From assembly GCA_027214255.1 (NCBI GenBank), contig JAPWHL010000020.1:1-64000 (forward strand): 64,000 nucleotides of DNA. Reading direction: 5' to 3'. The notes under the pieces are model-generated. The model ran no database searches and was not told the DNA's origin. It saw only the letters and a list, made by a program, of their open reading frames with translations. The DNA is from Roseovarius aestuarii (GTDB lineage Bacteria; Pseudomonadota; Alphaproteobacteria; Rhodobacterales; Rhodobacteraceae). The translations under genes and the position numbers were made by a program. This document shows, in pieces, positions 43,274-52,656 of this stretch. The stretch's first letter is position 1, and every line of letters begins with the position of its first letter.

Positions 43274-44731
43274 CTAACCCCGGTTGGGGTTCTTGCCAGT
43301 ATGCTTGCGCAGCTTGGACGGGCCAGATTTCTTGCGATCCTTATACGGGTTCTGGTCAGACTGGCTGCGCATATACAAACGGATCGGCGTGCCCGGCATA
43401 TCGAAATCAACACGCAGACCGTTGACCAGATAGCGCGTATAGCTGGCCGGTAGTTTATCTGGGTGACTGCACATCACAACAAAGCCGGGCGGGCGCGTTT
43501 TGGCCTGCGTCATGTAACGCATCTTGATCCGTTTGCCGCCCGGCGCGGGCGGCGGGTGCGCCTCGAGCATACCAGCCAACCAGCGGTTCAGATGGGCGGT
43601 GGACACCCGACGGTTCCACACATCATAGGCCTTTTCAACAGCGACACGCAGCCGGTCCAAACCCTTGCCGGTCTTGGCCGACACCGTAACCAAAGGCGCG
43701 CCACGCAGTTGTGGCAACAGGCGCTCAAAGCTTTCGCGCAGATCGCGTAGCTTGGCCTGTTTTTCGGGCTCGATATCCCATTTATTCACGGCGACTACCA
43801 CGGCACGGCCTTCGCGCTCGGCCAGATCAGCGATGCGCAAATCCTGTTGCTCAAACGGGATCTCCGCGTCCAACAGTACGATCACCACCTCGGCAAACTT
43901 CACAGCGCGCAGACCGTCCCCGACGCTAAGCTTTTCCAGCTTCTCTTGCACGCGTGCCTTTTTACGCATGCCCGCCGTGTCAAAGATGCGCGTATGCATC
44001 CCGTCCCAGTCGATCTGAAGCGAGATCGCATCGCGGGTGATTCCCGCCTCTGGACCAGTCAACAGGCGGTCTTCGCCAAGTATCTTGTTGATCAGCGTGG
44101 ATTTTCCTGCATTCGGACGGCCGACAACGGCAATCTGCAAGGGCCGTTTGGCCGTTGGTACGCGCGGACCATCGGGATCATCATCGTCAACGCTGACATC
44201 CACCTCGGGTGCGTCGGCAATCGCGCGTTCAGCGAACCCGTCGGCCAAGGGTTGCAGAATTTCGTATAGGTCGTTCAACCCCTCGCCATGTTCTGCCGAC
44301 AAGCGGATCGGCTCGCCCAGACCCAGCCCCCAGGCTTCGATCACACCACCATCGGCCGCGGCACCTTCGGCCTTGTTGGCCGCAAGGATCACATGCGCAC
44401 TGCGCTTGCGCAGGATATCGGCAAACACCTCATCCGTTGGCGTCACGCCGGTACGTGCATCAATCATGAACAGGCAGATATCGGCCATGTCTACCGCACG
44501 TTCGGTCAATTTGCGCATCCGACCTTGCAGGGACTCGTCCGTCGCCTCTTCGAGACCGGCCGTGTCGATCACGGTAAAACGCAAGTCCCCCAGACGTGCC
44601 GCCCCTTCGCGCAAATCACGCGTGACGCCGGGCTGGTCATCGACCAGCGCAAGACGTTTGCCGACAAGGCGGTTGAACAGCGTGGATTTGCCCACGTTCG
44701 GGCGGCCCACGATAGCGAGGCTGAAAGTCAT
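43274..44731 (-). CDS. der: Ribosome biogenesis GTPase Der (EngA)
   Basis: An essential double GTPase for 50S subunit assembly. The 485-residue protein has two G domains, with P-loops G-R-P-N-V-G-K-S-T (8-16) and G-R-P-N-A-G-K-S-T (about 210-218), each followed by D-T-A-G and N-K-x-D-type motifs (N-K-W-D in the second; the first has the looser N-K-A-E), and a C-terminal KH-like domain with a basic tail. It is 51 bp downstream of bamB, a conserved neighbour pair. Confidence 0.97.
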   Translation of the reverse strand: MTFSLAIVGRPNVGKSTLFNRLVGKRLALVDDQPGVTRDLREGAARLGDLRFTVIDTAGLEEATDESLQGRMRKLTERAVDMADICLFMIDARTGVTPTDEVFADILRKRSAHVILAANKAEGAAADGGVIEAWGLGLGEPIRLSAEHGEGLNDLYEILQPLADGFAERAIADAPEVDVSVDDDDPDGPRVPTAKRPLQIAVVGRPNAGKSTLINKILGEDRLLTGPEAGITRDAISLQIDWDGMHTRIFDTAGMRKKARVQEKLEKLSVGDGLRAVKFAEVVIVLLDAEIPFEQQDLRIADLAEREGRAVVVAVNKWDIEPEKQAKLRDLRESFERLLPQLRGAPLVTVSAKTGKGLDRLRVAVEKAYDVWNRRVSTAHLNRWLAGMLEAHPPPAPGGKRIKMRYMTQAKTRPPGFVVMCSHPDKLPASYTRYLVNGLRVDFDMPGTPIRLYMRSQSDQNPYKDRKKSGPSKLRKHTGKNPNRG

Positions 44732-44782
44732 GTTGTATGGGCTCCGAGACGGATCAAGCCGCCCTATTACAGCAAACGCTTC

Positions 44783-46126
44783 CTATCGGAAAGCGTGCAA
44801 TTGTCCCTTGGTGCTGACCACATAAAGAGTACGGCCCGCGACGACAGGATTGGTAGTGGCCCCACCGGGCACTTCGACCGTCCGTGTCAGTGCCCCCGAT
44901 GCCGGATCATAAAAGCGAATCTGCCCATCGTTAGAGGCCACAATCAACTGGCCGCCAGCCATGATCGGACCATAATGGGCAAACACTTCAGCCTGACGGC
45001 GAGGGCGCTCTTTGACGAAGAAGGGCAGTTTCGTTCCCCACACACGGCTACCGTCCTCGGCGCGAAGGCGCACCAGTTCGTTTTTGTCCGACACCAGATA
45101 GACCGACGAAGCGGTGGCCCAAACCGGGCTCATCGGGCCTTCGTTCGCGGTCCAGATGCGCGCGCCATTGGCCAACTTCAAGGCCACCATCCGTCCCGAA
45201 TGATTGCCCACATACAGGCGATCACCAAAGATCACCGGATCGCCGGTGATATCCGAAATCGCGGATTGCGCCAGACCGTCACGATGTCCGGCAACTTGCG
45301 CATCCCACATGCGCAACCCGCCTTTGCGGAACGCCCCCTGCACCTCGCCCGAGCCAAAGGCAAAGACGGCGTATTTGTCCGAGACCGCTGGCGCGGGCCC
45401 GCCGAGCAGATTGTTTGTATCCGGCGTCGCCGCAAGGCGCCATTCGATCCGGCCTGTGTCAGCATCCAGAGCCCATGCCTCTTGCGAGCCAGCAACCATA
45501 TAGACCAGATCACCATAGACCGCCGGGCTGGCTGTCCCAGTTGAGCGCAATGCCTGTTGCCAGATCACCCCGCCCGTTGCCGGATCAAGTGCGGTCAGAA
45601 AACCAAAACCAGTCGAGGCGAACAGCTTGCCGTCGCCAAAGGCCAACCCACCACCGCTGCCATCGCTGGCCGAATCCGTGGGAGGCACCAAATTTGCAGT
45701 CCACAACACGTCGCCATTGGTGGACAGGGCTGTAACTTGCGCATTTGCATCCATAGCAAAAACACGACCGCCGGCGACAACCGGGTCTGCGGTGATACGG
45801 CTGCGTGCTCCGTCACCACTCCCGATGTTCACACTCCACGCCAGTTGCGGGGCGGCAGACAATGCAGGATGGCTTACGCGGCTTGCAGGCGATCCGATCC
45901 GCTGTGTCCATTCAGAATTGGCCGTCACAGCCGGTAGGCGGGCAGGTTCGACCACGTTAACAGAATTGGCGCCGACCACTTCGGACTGCGGCGGCTCTGC
46001 GGCTTCGGTTTTCAGAACCTCGCGCAGCCCTTCACGTTTACCGGTCAGAATGGGATCATCTTCGGCGCAGGCCGCCAGCAGCAAAAGCGCGGCTCCCAGC
46101 CCCAGGATCTTTGCGTTCCGTTTCAC
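44783..46126 (-). CDS. bamB: Outer-membrane protein assembly lipoprotein BamB (PQQ-like beta-propeller)
   Basis: A 447-residue lipoprotein: the signal peptide ends in the lipobox L-L-A-A-C with C20 to be lipidated. The rest forms an eight-bladed beta-propeller, visible as repeated G-x-x-x-A-L-x-x-x-x-G-x-x-x-W units (for example A-L-D-P-A-T-G-G-V-I-W-Q and A-L-D-A-D-T-G-R-I-E-W). It is the scaffold of the BAM complex for inserting beta-barrels into the outer membrane. Position between yfgM-like and der is as in many Proteobacteria. Confidence 0.92.
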   Translation of the reverse strand: MKRNAKILGLGAALLLLAACAEDDPILTGKREGLREVLKTEAAEPPQSEVVGANSVNVVEPARLPAVTANSEWTQRIGSPASRVSHPALSAAPQLAWSVNIGSGDGARSRITADPVVAGGRVFAMDANAQVTALSTNGDVLWTANLVPPTDSASDGSGGGLAFGDGKLFASTGFGFLTALDPATGGVIWQQALRSTGTASPAVYGDLVYMVAGSQEAWALDADTGRIEWRLAATPDTNNLLGGPAPAVSDKYAVFAFGSGEVQGAFRKGGLRMWDAQVAGHRDGLAQSAISDITGDPVIFGDRLYVGNHSGRMVALKLANGARIWTANEGPMSPVWATASSVYLVSDKNELVRLRAEDGSRVWGTKLPFFVKERPRRQAEVFAHYGPIMAGGQLIVASNDGQIRFYDPASGALTRTVEVPGGATTNPVVAGRTLYVVSTKGQLHAFR

Positions 46127-46198
46127 CTGTCATCCCCACTTGTCATACGTAGCAACCCACATCGCACCCAGACTGATCCGGGCGACGGGCCAGCCTAA

Positions 46199-46918
46199 TT
46201 AATCACTACCGCCCGAGGCGGTGCTTGCATCGCTGCCGCCCATTTCAGCCTCGGGTGTCAGCGCTTCGGGCAGGACCACCTCGCCGCCCAATGCCACAAT
46301 CACTTGTGTCGCCCTGCGACGCAAGCCCGGCGTTGTTTCTGCGTCGGCGGCAACCTGCTGCAAACGGTCCTTGGCAGCGTCTATATCGCCCACCTCAATA
46401 TCCAGATAGGCCAGTTGCTCTTCGGCCAACAAACGCATCACACCTTGGCCCAGCGTCAACCCCTCCAGTCGGGTGCGCCGCGCGGCAACGTCCAGCCCGC
46501 TATCTGAAATCATTACGGCCTTCAGTGTAGCAATCTGCGCATAGATCGGCGCGGCCTCAGCGCTGTCGGCAATCTCTAGCAGCAGTTTCGCGGCCTGCTG
46601 GGGATCATCTTCCATATCTTCAGCTGCCGCCATCATGCGCAGCATTGCCGCACTGCCTGGCCCGGCAGGGGGCACCTCCAACAACGCGGTTGCGCGCTCG
46701 GCCCGGTCGGGTTGCTCTAACGCGGCAAGAATCGCGTCGCCCAGCGCCTCGGCCTCGGCACGCTCTTGCGCCTTGCGCCATTCGTTATACGCAGCACCGC
46801 CAACCAGAATCAAAACCGCCAGTATGGCGATCCAGCCATAGCGCCGCATCAACGCGAACAGACGGTCACGGCGGACCTCTTCGCTCACCTCTTCGATGAA
46901 ACTGTCAGAATTGCTCAC
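46199..46918 (-). CDS. YfgM-like tetratricopeptide membrane protein
   Basis: A 239-residue protein with a cytoplasmic N-terminus (E-E-V-S-E-E-V-R-R-D-R), one membrane helix (about 28-45) and a helical TPR-like periplasmic domain, the YfgM topology. In E. coli YfgM associates with PpiD and the SecYEG translocon and is encoded just before bamB and der, as here. The C-terminus ends in a low-complexity S/G/D stretch. Confidence 0.88.
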   Translation of the reverse strand: MSNSDSFIEEVSEEVRRDRLFALMRRYGWIAILAVLILVGGAAYNEWRKAQERAEAEALGDAILAALEQPDRAERATALLEVPPAGPGSAAMLRMMAAAEDMEDDPQQAAKLLLEIADSAEAAPIYAQIATLKAVMISDSGLDVAARRTRLEGLTLGQGVMRLLAEEQLAYLDIEVGDIDAAKDRLQQVAADAETTPGLRRRATQVIVALGGEVVLPEALTPEAEMGGSDASTASGGSD

Positions 46919-47146
46919 GGTGGGGGGCCTGCCTGTCTTTGGTGCTTGTTTGCCCCTCTTAACGCGTCACATGCGCCCTGCCAAGGGCTGCGCGCTTATG
47001 CAGGCAGGTGGACATTGCGCGTGTCTTGCATGCGTGTGCCGATAGGTTTATTCTGAACTAAAGGGTTTAGCACGTTTTGCGTCCCCCATCTTGCGCCGCC
47101 GGGGATCGATGATCAAATCCGGCGGTCATTGTTTGAAAGGCCATGA
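46919..47146. other. Divergent promoter region of yfgM-bamB-der and RND genes
   Basis: 228 bp with no credible gene. It contains the inverted repeat described at 47096-47125 and AT-rich patches near 47046-47072. A stretch around 46976-47030 is rich in GCGC-type repeats. Confidence 0.4.
47096..47125. promoter_or_regulatory. Inverted repeat upstream of the RND operon, candidate operator
   Basis: CCGCCGG (47096-47102) and CCGGCGG (47119-47125) are perfect inverted repeats around a 16-base centre that itself contains ATCGAT. It ends 21 bp before the RND adaptor start, overlapping the likely leader, so it could be a repressor site or an mRNA hairpin that masks nothing obvious. No regulator gene is adjacent. 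Confidence 0.4.
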
Positions 47147-48409
47147 ATGCGCATTTTCCCAGTTCTGGCAGCCATCGCCGTATCCGCGTTGATCTATGCC
47201 TTTGTTTTTGAACGAGATCGCCTGATGGCTGTTATGTCCCCACCGGCGACCGCGCAGGATACCGCGGCAGACACCTCAGACGACATGGCCCCCGAGGTTG
47301 ATGTTGCCACCGATACAACCGCAAGCACATCTAACGATCCGGTGCGCGTTGTGGCCGTGCACAGTCAGGCCCGCACCATTGATGGCGCCGTTGTGCTGCG
47401 CGGTCAGACCGAAGCGATGCGTCAGGTAGAAGTACGCTCGGAAACTTCCGGCAAAGTCATCTCCGAACCACTGCGCAAAGGCAGTTTCGTCGAAGAAGGA
47501 CAGTTGATGTGCCGCCTGAACCCTGCCTCACGTCAGGCGACGTTGGCAGAAGCCCGCGCAAGGCGGAACGAAGCGATGAGCCGTGTCCCCGAGGCACAAG
47601 CCCGTCTTGCCGAGGCCGAAGCAAGCCTGATTGAGGCCGAAATCAACGACAATGCCGCCGCCAAGCTAAGCGAGGACGGTTTTGCCAGCGAAACTCGTGT
47701 CGCTTCCACCCGCGCAGCCGTCAGCGCAGCCAAGGCCGCCGTTCAGGCCGCCAAATCCGGGCTGGAAGCGGCCTATAGCGGAATCGAATCGGCCGAAGCG
47801 ACCGTGGCATCGGCCGAAGAAGAAATCAGCCGTCTGGACATTCGCGCCCCCTTTGCTGGGTTGCTGGAATCCGACACCGCCGAACTGGGCAGTTTGCTGC
47901 AGGCCGGGTCTCATTGTGCAACCGTGATTCAGCTGAACCCTGTCAAACTGGTCGGGTTTGCACCCGAAACCGAGGTTGCCAAAATTCACGTGGGAGCCCG
48001 CGCCGGGGCCAAGTTGGTCTCGGGCGCACAGGTCGAAGGGGTCGTCACCTTTCTGTCGCGTTCTTCCGATCCTCAAACGCGCACTTTCCGCGTCGAAGTC
48101 ACTGTGCCAAACACCGATCTGGCGCTGCGTGACGGGCAAACCGCGGAAATCATGGTGACAGCGGATGGCACGCCTGCGCATTTGCTGCCGCAATCAGCAT
48201 TGACGCTGGACAATGACGGCATCCTTGGCGTGCGCGTTGTGTCCAAGGACAACACCGCCGATTTCGTCCCCGTCCAGTTGATGCGCGACACACCGACAGG
48301 CATCTGGGTGAGCGGCCTGCCCGACACTGCTGATGTGATCATCATCGGTCAGGAGTACGTCATCAGCGGCGTGCCCGTTCTGCCCAGCTATCAGGACGTC
48401 GGCCAATGA
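47147..48409 (+). CDS. RND efflux periplasmic adaptor (membrane fusion protein)
   Basis: A 420-residue adaptor with an N-terminal anchor or uncleaved signal (about 1-20), a lipoyl/hairpin region with a long coiled coil (about 130-230, repeated A/E-rich heptads), a beta-barrel domain and a membrane-proximal C-terminal domain. It connects the inner-membrane RND pump to an outer-membrane channel. The ATG at 47147 has GAAAGG upstream, and its stop overlaps the pump start (ATGA), so pump and adaptor are coupled. No TolC-like gene is present. Confidence 0.93.
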   Translation: MRIFPVLAAIAVSALIYAFVFERDRLMAVMSPPATAQDTAADTSDDMAPEVDVATDTTASTSNDPVRVVAVHSQARTIDGAVVLRGQTEAMRQVEVRSETSGKVISEPLRKGSFVEEGQLMCRLNPASRQATLAEARARRNEAMSRVPEAQARLAEAEASLIEAEINDNAAAKLSEDGFASETRVASTRAAVSAAKAAVQAAKSGLEAAYSGIESAEATVASAEEEISRLDIRAPFAGLLESDTAELGSLLQAGSHCATVIQLNPVKLVGFAPETEVAKIHVGARAGAKLVSGAQVEGVVTFLSRSSDPQTRTFRVEVTVPNTDLALRDGQTAEIMVTADGTPAHLLPQSALTLDNDGILGVRVVSKDNTADFVPVQLMRDTPTGIWVSGLPDTADVIIIGQEYVISGVPVLPSYQDVGQ

Positions 48410-51400
48410 CCGGCATCGTCGATTGGGCCGCTGCCCGCGCCCGCATGGTGATTGCCTTTATCGTGCTATCGTTAACGGCTGGCACAATGGCGTATATCAG
48501 CCTGCCCAAAGAGGGCGAGCCGGACATCGAGATTCCTGCTCTGTTCGTTTCGGTCCCCTTCCCCGGCATTTCAGCCGAAGACAGTGAAAAGCTGTTGGTT
48601 AAGGTCATGGAAACCGAGCTAAGCGATCTGGACGGTCTGAAAACCATGACCGGCACCGCCGCCGAAAACTACGCGGGTGTCGCGCTGGAATTCGAATACG
48701 GCTGGGACAAGACCATGATCATGGCCGATGTCCGCGACGCCATGAGCACTGCCGAAGCCGATTTTCCCGACGGGGCCGAAAAATATACGATCAACGAGAT
48801 CAATTTCTCCGAGTTTCCGATCATTATCGTCAACCTGACGGGCGACGTCCCCGAACGCACGATGACGCGGTATGCCAAAGAGCTACAGGACCGGTTGGAA
48901 TCACTGGAATCCGTTCTGGAGGCAGGTCTGGCAGGCAACCGCGAAGAGATGGTCGAAATCGTCATCGATCCACTGCGCCTTGAAGCCTATAATGTCACCG
49001 CAGGTGAATTGATCAATGTCGTTCAGAACAACAACCAATTGATCGCAGCCGGTGAAGTCCGCAGTCCGGGTGGGGCGTTCTCGGTCAAGATCCCGTCTTC
49101 TTTCGACGAAACACGCGACATCTTTACGTTGCCGGTCAAGAACAACGGCGATCGCCAAGTGACCTTGGGCGAATTGGCCCGTATCAATCTGACGTTTGAA
49201 GACCGCCTTGGCACCGCGCGATTCAACGGCCAGAACACGGTCGCATTGCAAGTGGTGAAACGCAAAGGTTTCAACATCATCGACACCGCCGATCTGGTGC
49301 GCAAGACGGTGGCAGAAACCAGCGCGCAATGGCCCACCGAAATGCAAGCTGTGGTCAAGGTAGGAACCTCGAACGATCAATCCAGCACCGTTCAGTCAAT
49401 GGTCAGTCAGCTAGAAGGCTCGGTTCTGACTGCGATTGCCTTGGTCATGATCGTGATGCTGGCCACGTTGGGCGTGCGGCCCGCGTTGCTGGTTGGGTTT
49501 GCCATTCCTACGTCATTCCTGCTGTGCTTTGCGCTGATGGCAGTGATGGGTACGACCATTTCCAACATGGTGATGTTTGGTCTGATCTTGGCGGTTGGTA
49601 TGCTGGTGGACGGGGCCATCGTGGTGGTTGAATACGCCGACAAACGGATCGACGAGGGTGCCGGCCCGATGCATGCTTATGTCGATGCGGCCAAACGGAT
49701 GTTCTGGCCGGTGGTCAGTTCCACTGCGACCACGCTTTGTGCCTTCCTGCCAATGCTGTTCTGGCCCGGCGTTCCGGGGCAGTTCATGGGCATGCTGCCT
49801 GTGACGCTGATTTTCGTGCTGTCGGCCTCATTACTGGTGGCACTGGTATACCTCCCCGTCATGGGCGGCGTCACCGGACGGCTGGAGCAATGGTTTAACA
49901 GCCGCATTAATCAAATCGCTTATGGATTCTGGCTGTGGCACATCTTGCTGTTTCCCATTGCGGGCCTTGGCGTGGCTGCCGCAGCCATGGGCGTGCCGCA
50001 ACTGCTGAAACAGGTCACGGCCACATTTGGCGCGATGGACATGGGTGCCCTTGTCGGGTCTGTCGTACCGTCGTTGACGCTGGCGTTTGTGCTGCTGTTA
50101 GGCGTCGCCATTCTGGCGTCTGCGGCATTGGCCGGGATCATTGCAATTTTTCTGGGGCTAATGGCAATCTCGCGCCGGTTCGGCAACGCTCTGCGCTGGA
50201 TCAGCATTAAACTGATGCCACGGCGCCAAAAGACAGTGCGCGCGGGCTATCGCCGGAGCCCCTTTGGCTGGGTGATCCATTCTATCGCGGGCAACCCGGT
50301 GATGCCGTTGGTTTCATTTTGCGCAATCTTTGTGATCGTCGGGTCAACGCTGATTTATTACATCGGCAACAACAACGGCACCGAGTTTTTCGTTGAATCT
50401 GAACCCGAGCGCGCCATCGTCTATGTTCGCGGGCGGGGCAATCTGTCGATTCAGCAAAAGGATGATCTGGTCCGCCAGGCAGAAACAGTCGTCAACGCCC
50501 ATCCCGGTGTCGCAACCGCGTTTGCCTTTGCCGGAGACGGCGGGCTGAACAGCAATACAGGCGGCGCACAGCCACCGCTGGACACAATCGGCCAGATCCA
50601 GTTTGAAACCACCCCATGGGAAGACCGCCCGACCGTCAGCGAACCTTGGCTGTTCGGACTGATCGAACGGCAGGTCAAGGACATGGCAATGGATGGCGAC
50701 ACAATCATTGCAGAACTAACCGCCGAACTGTCGAAAATCCCCGGCATAAAGGTTGAAATCCTTGCCGACACTGGCGGGCCTGCCTCGGCGAAGCCTGTGC
50801 ATCTGCGTCTGAAGGGGGACAACTGGGACACGCTGACCGAGGCGACCTTGGCCGCACGTGAACAGTTCGAAGGCATGACGGGGTTGCAACTGATCGAAGA
50901 CACACTGCCCTTGCCCGGCATAGACTGGCAGATTGACGTCGATGTCGAAAAGGCCGGGCGCTATGGTGCCGATGTGGCGACAGTCGGTGCCATGGTCCAA
51001 CTGGTCACCCGCGGCATCCTACTGGACACGATGCGTGTGCCCTCATCTGATGAAGAAATCGAAATCCGCGTGCGCCTACCCGAAGAATACCGGGTGCTGT
51101 CTACGCTGGATTCTCTGAAGGTACGCACCACCGACGGGTTGATTCCGCTGAGCAATTTCATCACCCGCAAGCCGGTACAGAAACTGGCCCAGATCGATCG
51201 CGTTGATCAGACCCGTTTCTTTGACGTGAAGGCCGCTGTGGCCACCGGACTGACCAAAACCGTCACAGCCGAAGATGGCAGCACCAGTCAAGTGCCAATC
51301 AATGCCAACGAACGGATCGAAACTCTGACAGAATGGTTGGACAGCGGCGTATTGCCCGCCGGAATTGACTATGAATGGACCGGTGACCAAGAGGATCAAG

Positions 51401-52242
51401 AAGAATCCGGCGCATTCCTGCAAAAGGCGTTCTTGGGCGCTTTGGGCCTGATGTTCATCATCCTGCTGGCGCAGTTCAACAGCGTTTACAATGCCGGTCT
51501 AGTCCTGTTGGCCGTTGTGCTTAGCACGACGGGCGTCTTGATCGGCATGCTGGTGATGGGGCAGACATTTTCGATCATCATGACCGGGACAGGCATCGTG
51601 GCCTTGGCCGGGATTGTGGTAAACAACAATATCGTTTTGATCGACACCTATCAGGAATTCAGCCGCTATATGCCCCGCACCGAGGCGATCACCCGCACCG
51701 CCGAGGCCCGAATTCGCCCTGTTCTCCTGACCACGATCACAACCATGGCTGGTCTGGCCCCGATGATGTTCGGCCTCAGCCTTGATTTTGTGAATGGCGG
51801 CTACAGTTTCGACAGCCCCACTGCGCTGTGGTGGAAACAGCTGGCGACGGCTGTGGTGTTCGGACTTGGTATTGCGACAGTGCTGACGCTGGTCTTTACG
51901 CCGTCGATGCTGGCGTTAAGGGTCTGGGCAGGTACCTATGTACAATGGCTAGCCCGTGCTCTGGCGGCATTGTCGATGGGGCGCTCATCACGCGCAGCAC
52001 GCGATTGGGCGCTGCAACGCGCCGCGCGCCGTGCTCGCGCACCAGAACTGATCTGGGACTTTCCCGGACCACAGCCCGTGCCCACGCGCGCGGCCCGGAT
52101 TGAAACGGGATATATGCAGACCGTTGGCGCAGATTTGCAGCTGGACGATCTAAAACGGATCGTGACGCTGGATAATCCTGCAGACACGACACCGAATATG
52201 CCCGGCGATATCACGGCCAACCCCCTTCGCGCCGCCGAGTAG
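48406..52242 (+). CDS. RND efflux pump permease, long atypical form
   Basis: A 1278-residue resistance-nodulation-division transporter, about 230 residues longer than AcrB. The twelve core helices and two porter domains are present. In helix 4, where AcrB has D407-D408, this protein has D402-G403 (M-L-V-D-G-A-I-V-V-V-E). In helix 10 the AcrB K940 position is N1073 (V-V-N-N-N-I-V-L-I-D). Comparing these anchors shows about 138 additional residues between helix 4 and helix 10, chiefly a hydrophobic stretch at about 505-600 with two or three extra membrane segments, and about 95 extra residues at the C-terminus (basic, then acidic and disordered). Substrates are unknown; the altered proton-relay residues are shared within some RND subgroups, so they need not mean inactivity. 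Confidence 0.93.
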   Translation: MTGIVDWAAARARMVIAFIVLSLTAGTMAYISLPKEGEPDIEIPALFVSVPFPGISAEDSEKLLVKVMETELSDLDGLKTMTGTAAENYAGVALEFEYGWDKTMIMADVRDAMSTAEADFPDGAEKYTINEINFSEFPIIIVNLTGDVPERTMTRYAKELQDRLESLESVLEAGLAGNREEMVEIVIDPLRLEAYNVTAGELINVVQNNNQLIAAGEVRSPGGAFSVKIPSSFDETRDIFTLPVKNNGDRQVTLGELARINLTFEDRLGTARFNGQNTVALQVVKRKGFNIIDTADLVRKTVAETSAQWPTEMQAVVKVGTSNDQSSTVQSMVSQLEGSVLTAIALVMIVMLATLGVRPALLVGFAIPTSFLLCFALMAVMGTTISNMVMFGLILAVGMLVDGAIVVVEYADKRIDEGAGPMHAYVDAAKRMFWPVVSSTATTLCAFLPMLFWPGVPGQFMGMLPVTLIFVLSASLLVALVYLPVMGGVTGRLEQWFNSRINQIAYGFWLWHILLFPIAGLGVAAAAMGVPQLLKQVTATFGAMDMGALVGSVVPSLTLAFVLLLGVAILASAALAGIIAIFLGLMAISRRFGNALRWISIKLMPRRQKTVRAGYRRSPFGWVIHSIAGNPVMPLVSFCAIFVIVGSTLIYYIGNNNGTEFFVESEPERAIVYVRGRGNLSIQQKDDLVRQAETVVNAHPGVATAFAFAGDGGLNSNTGGAQPPLDTIGQIQFETTPWEDRPTVSEPWLFGLIERQVKDMAMDGDTIIAELTAELSKIPGIKVEILADTGGPASAKPVHLRLKGDNWDTLTEATLAAREQFEGMTGLQLIEDTLPLPGIDWQIDVDVEKAGRYGADVATVGAMVQLVTRGILLDTMRVPSSDEEIEIRVRLPEEYRVLSTLDSLKVRTTDGLIPLSNFITRKPVQKLAQIDRVDQTRFFDVKAAVATGLTKTVTAEDGSTSQVPINANERIETLTEWLDSGVLPAGIDYEWTGDQEDQEESGAFLQKAFLGALGLMFIILLAQFNSVYNAGLVLLAVVLSTTGVLIGMLVMGQTFSIIMTGTGIVALAGIVVNNNIVLIDTYQEFSRYMPRTEAITRTAEARIRPVLLTTITTMAGLAPMMFGLSLDFVNGGYSFDSPTALWWKQLATAVVFGLGIATVLTLVFTPSMLALRVWAGTYVQWLARALAALSMGRSSRAARDWALQRAARRARAPELIWDFPGPQPVPTRAARIETGYMQTVGADLQLDDLKRIVTLDNPADTTPNMPGDITANPLRAAE

Positions 52243-52286
52243 CACGCAAGGCATTGCGCCGTTGATCTGCCATGTGGCATTTTCAC

Positions 52287-52655
52287 TTACTTGCGACGGG
52301 GCGCCTCGCCGCGGGCACGAGCCTCGGGGCCCAGCGTGTCCCACCACTCGGCGTAGGTCGAGTTCTTGGGGTGCAAGCCCCCCTGATCGGGCGCGCCATC
52401 ACCCCACCAGACGGGGCCGCGTTCCCCCAACCGATGCTTGGCCTCATCAACGGCAGCGCGGGCTGCGGCCATCGCATCCCCCTCGGACGCCGTCATCACA
52501 GCGCGACGTGCCTGCATCAGTGCCTTGACTGCCGCGCGACGCGAGCTGTCATCTAGGCCCGGATCGGTACAACGCCACAACCGCGCGCGCGAAACAAAAT
52601 AACGTCCATCAGGCGTTACAGGATAGTCCTTGCGGCCTTTCCCTGCGCGCTTCAT
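52287..52655 (-). CDS. Conserved small protein of unknown function
   Basis: A 122-residue basic, soluble protein. Its conserved-looking core is Y-P-V-T-P-D-G-R-Y-F-V-x-R-x-R-L-W-R-C followed by an alanine-rich helix (about 40-80) and R-G-P-V-W-W-G-D-G-A-P-D. I recall similar unannotated proteins in many Proteobacteria, but no function. The ATG at 52655 is chosen for the M-K-R start; the upstream extension to 52784 overlaps the ABC exporter gene. It starts one base after that gene's stop and is probably co-transcribed with it. Confidence 0.72.
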   Translation of the reverse strand: MKRAGKGRKDYPVTPDGRYFVSRARLWRCTDPGLDDSSRRAAVKALMQARRAVMTASEGDAMAAARAAVDEAKHRLGERGPVWWGDGAPDQGGLHPKNSTYAEWWDTLGPEARARGEAPRRK

Positions 52656-52656
52656 A

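Noticed and set aside
44288-45544. Plus-strand open frame of 418 codons opposite der and bamB
   Set aside because: Runs antisense across the junction of two conserved genes and has no family resemblance.
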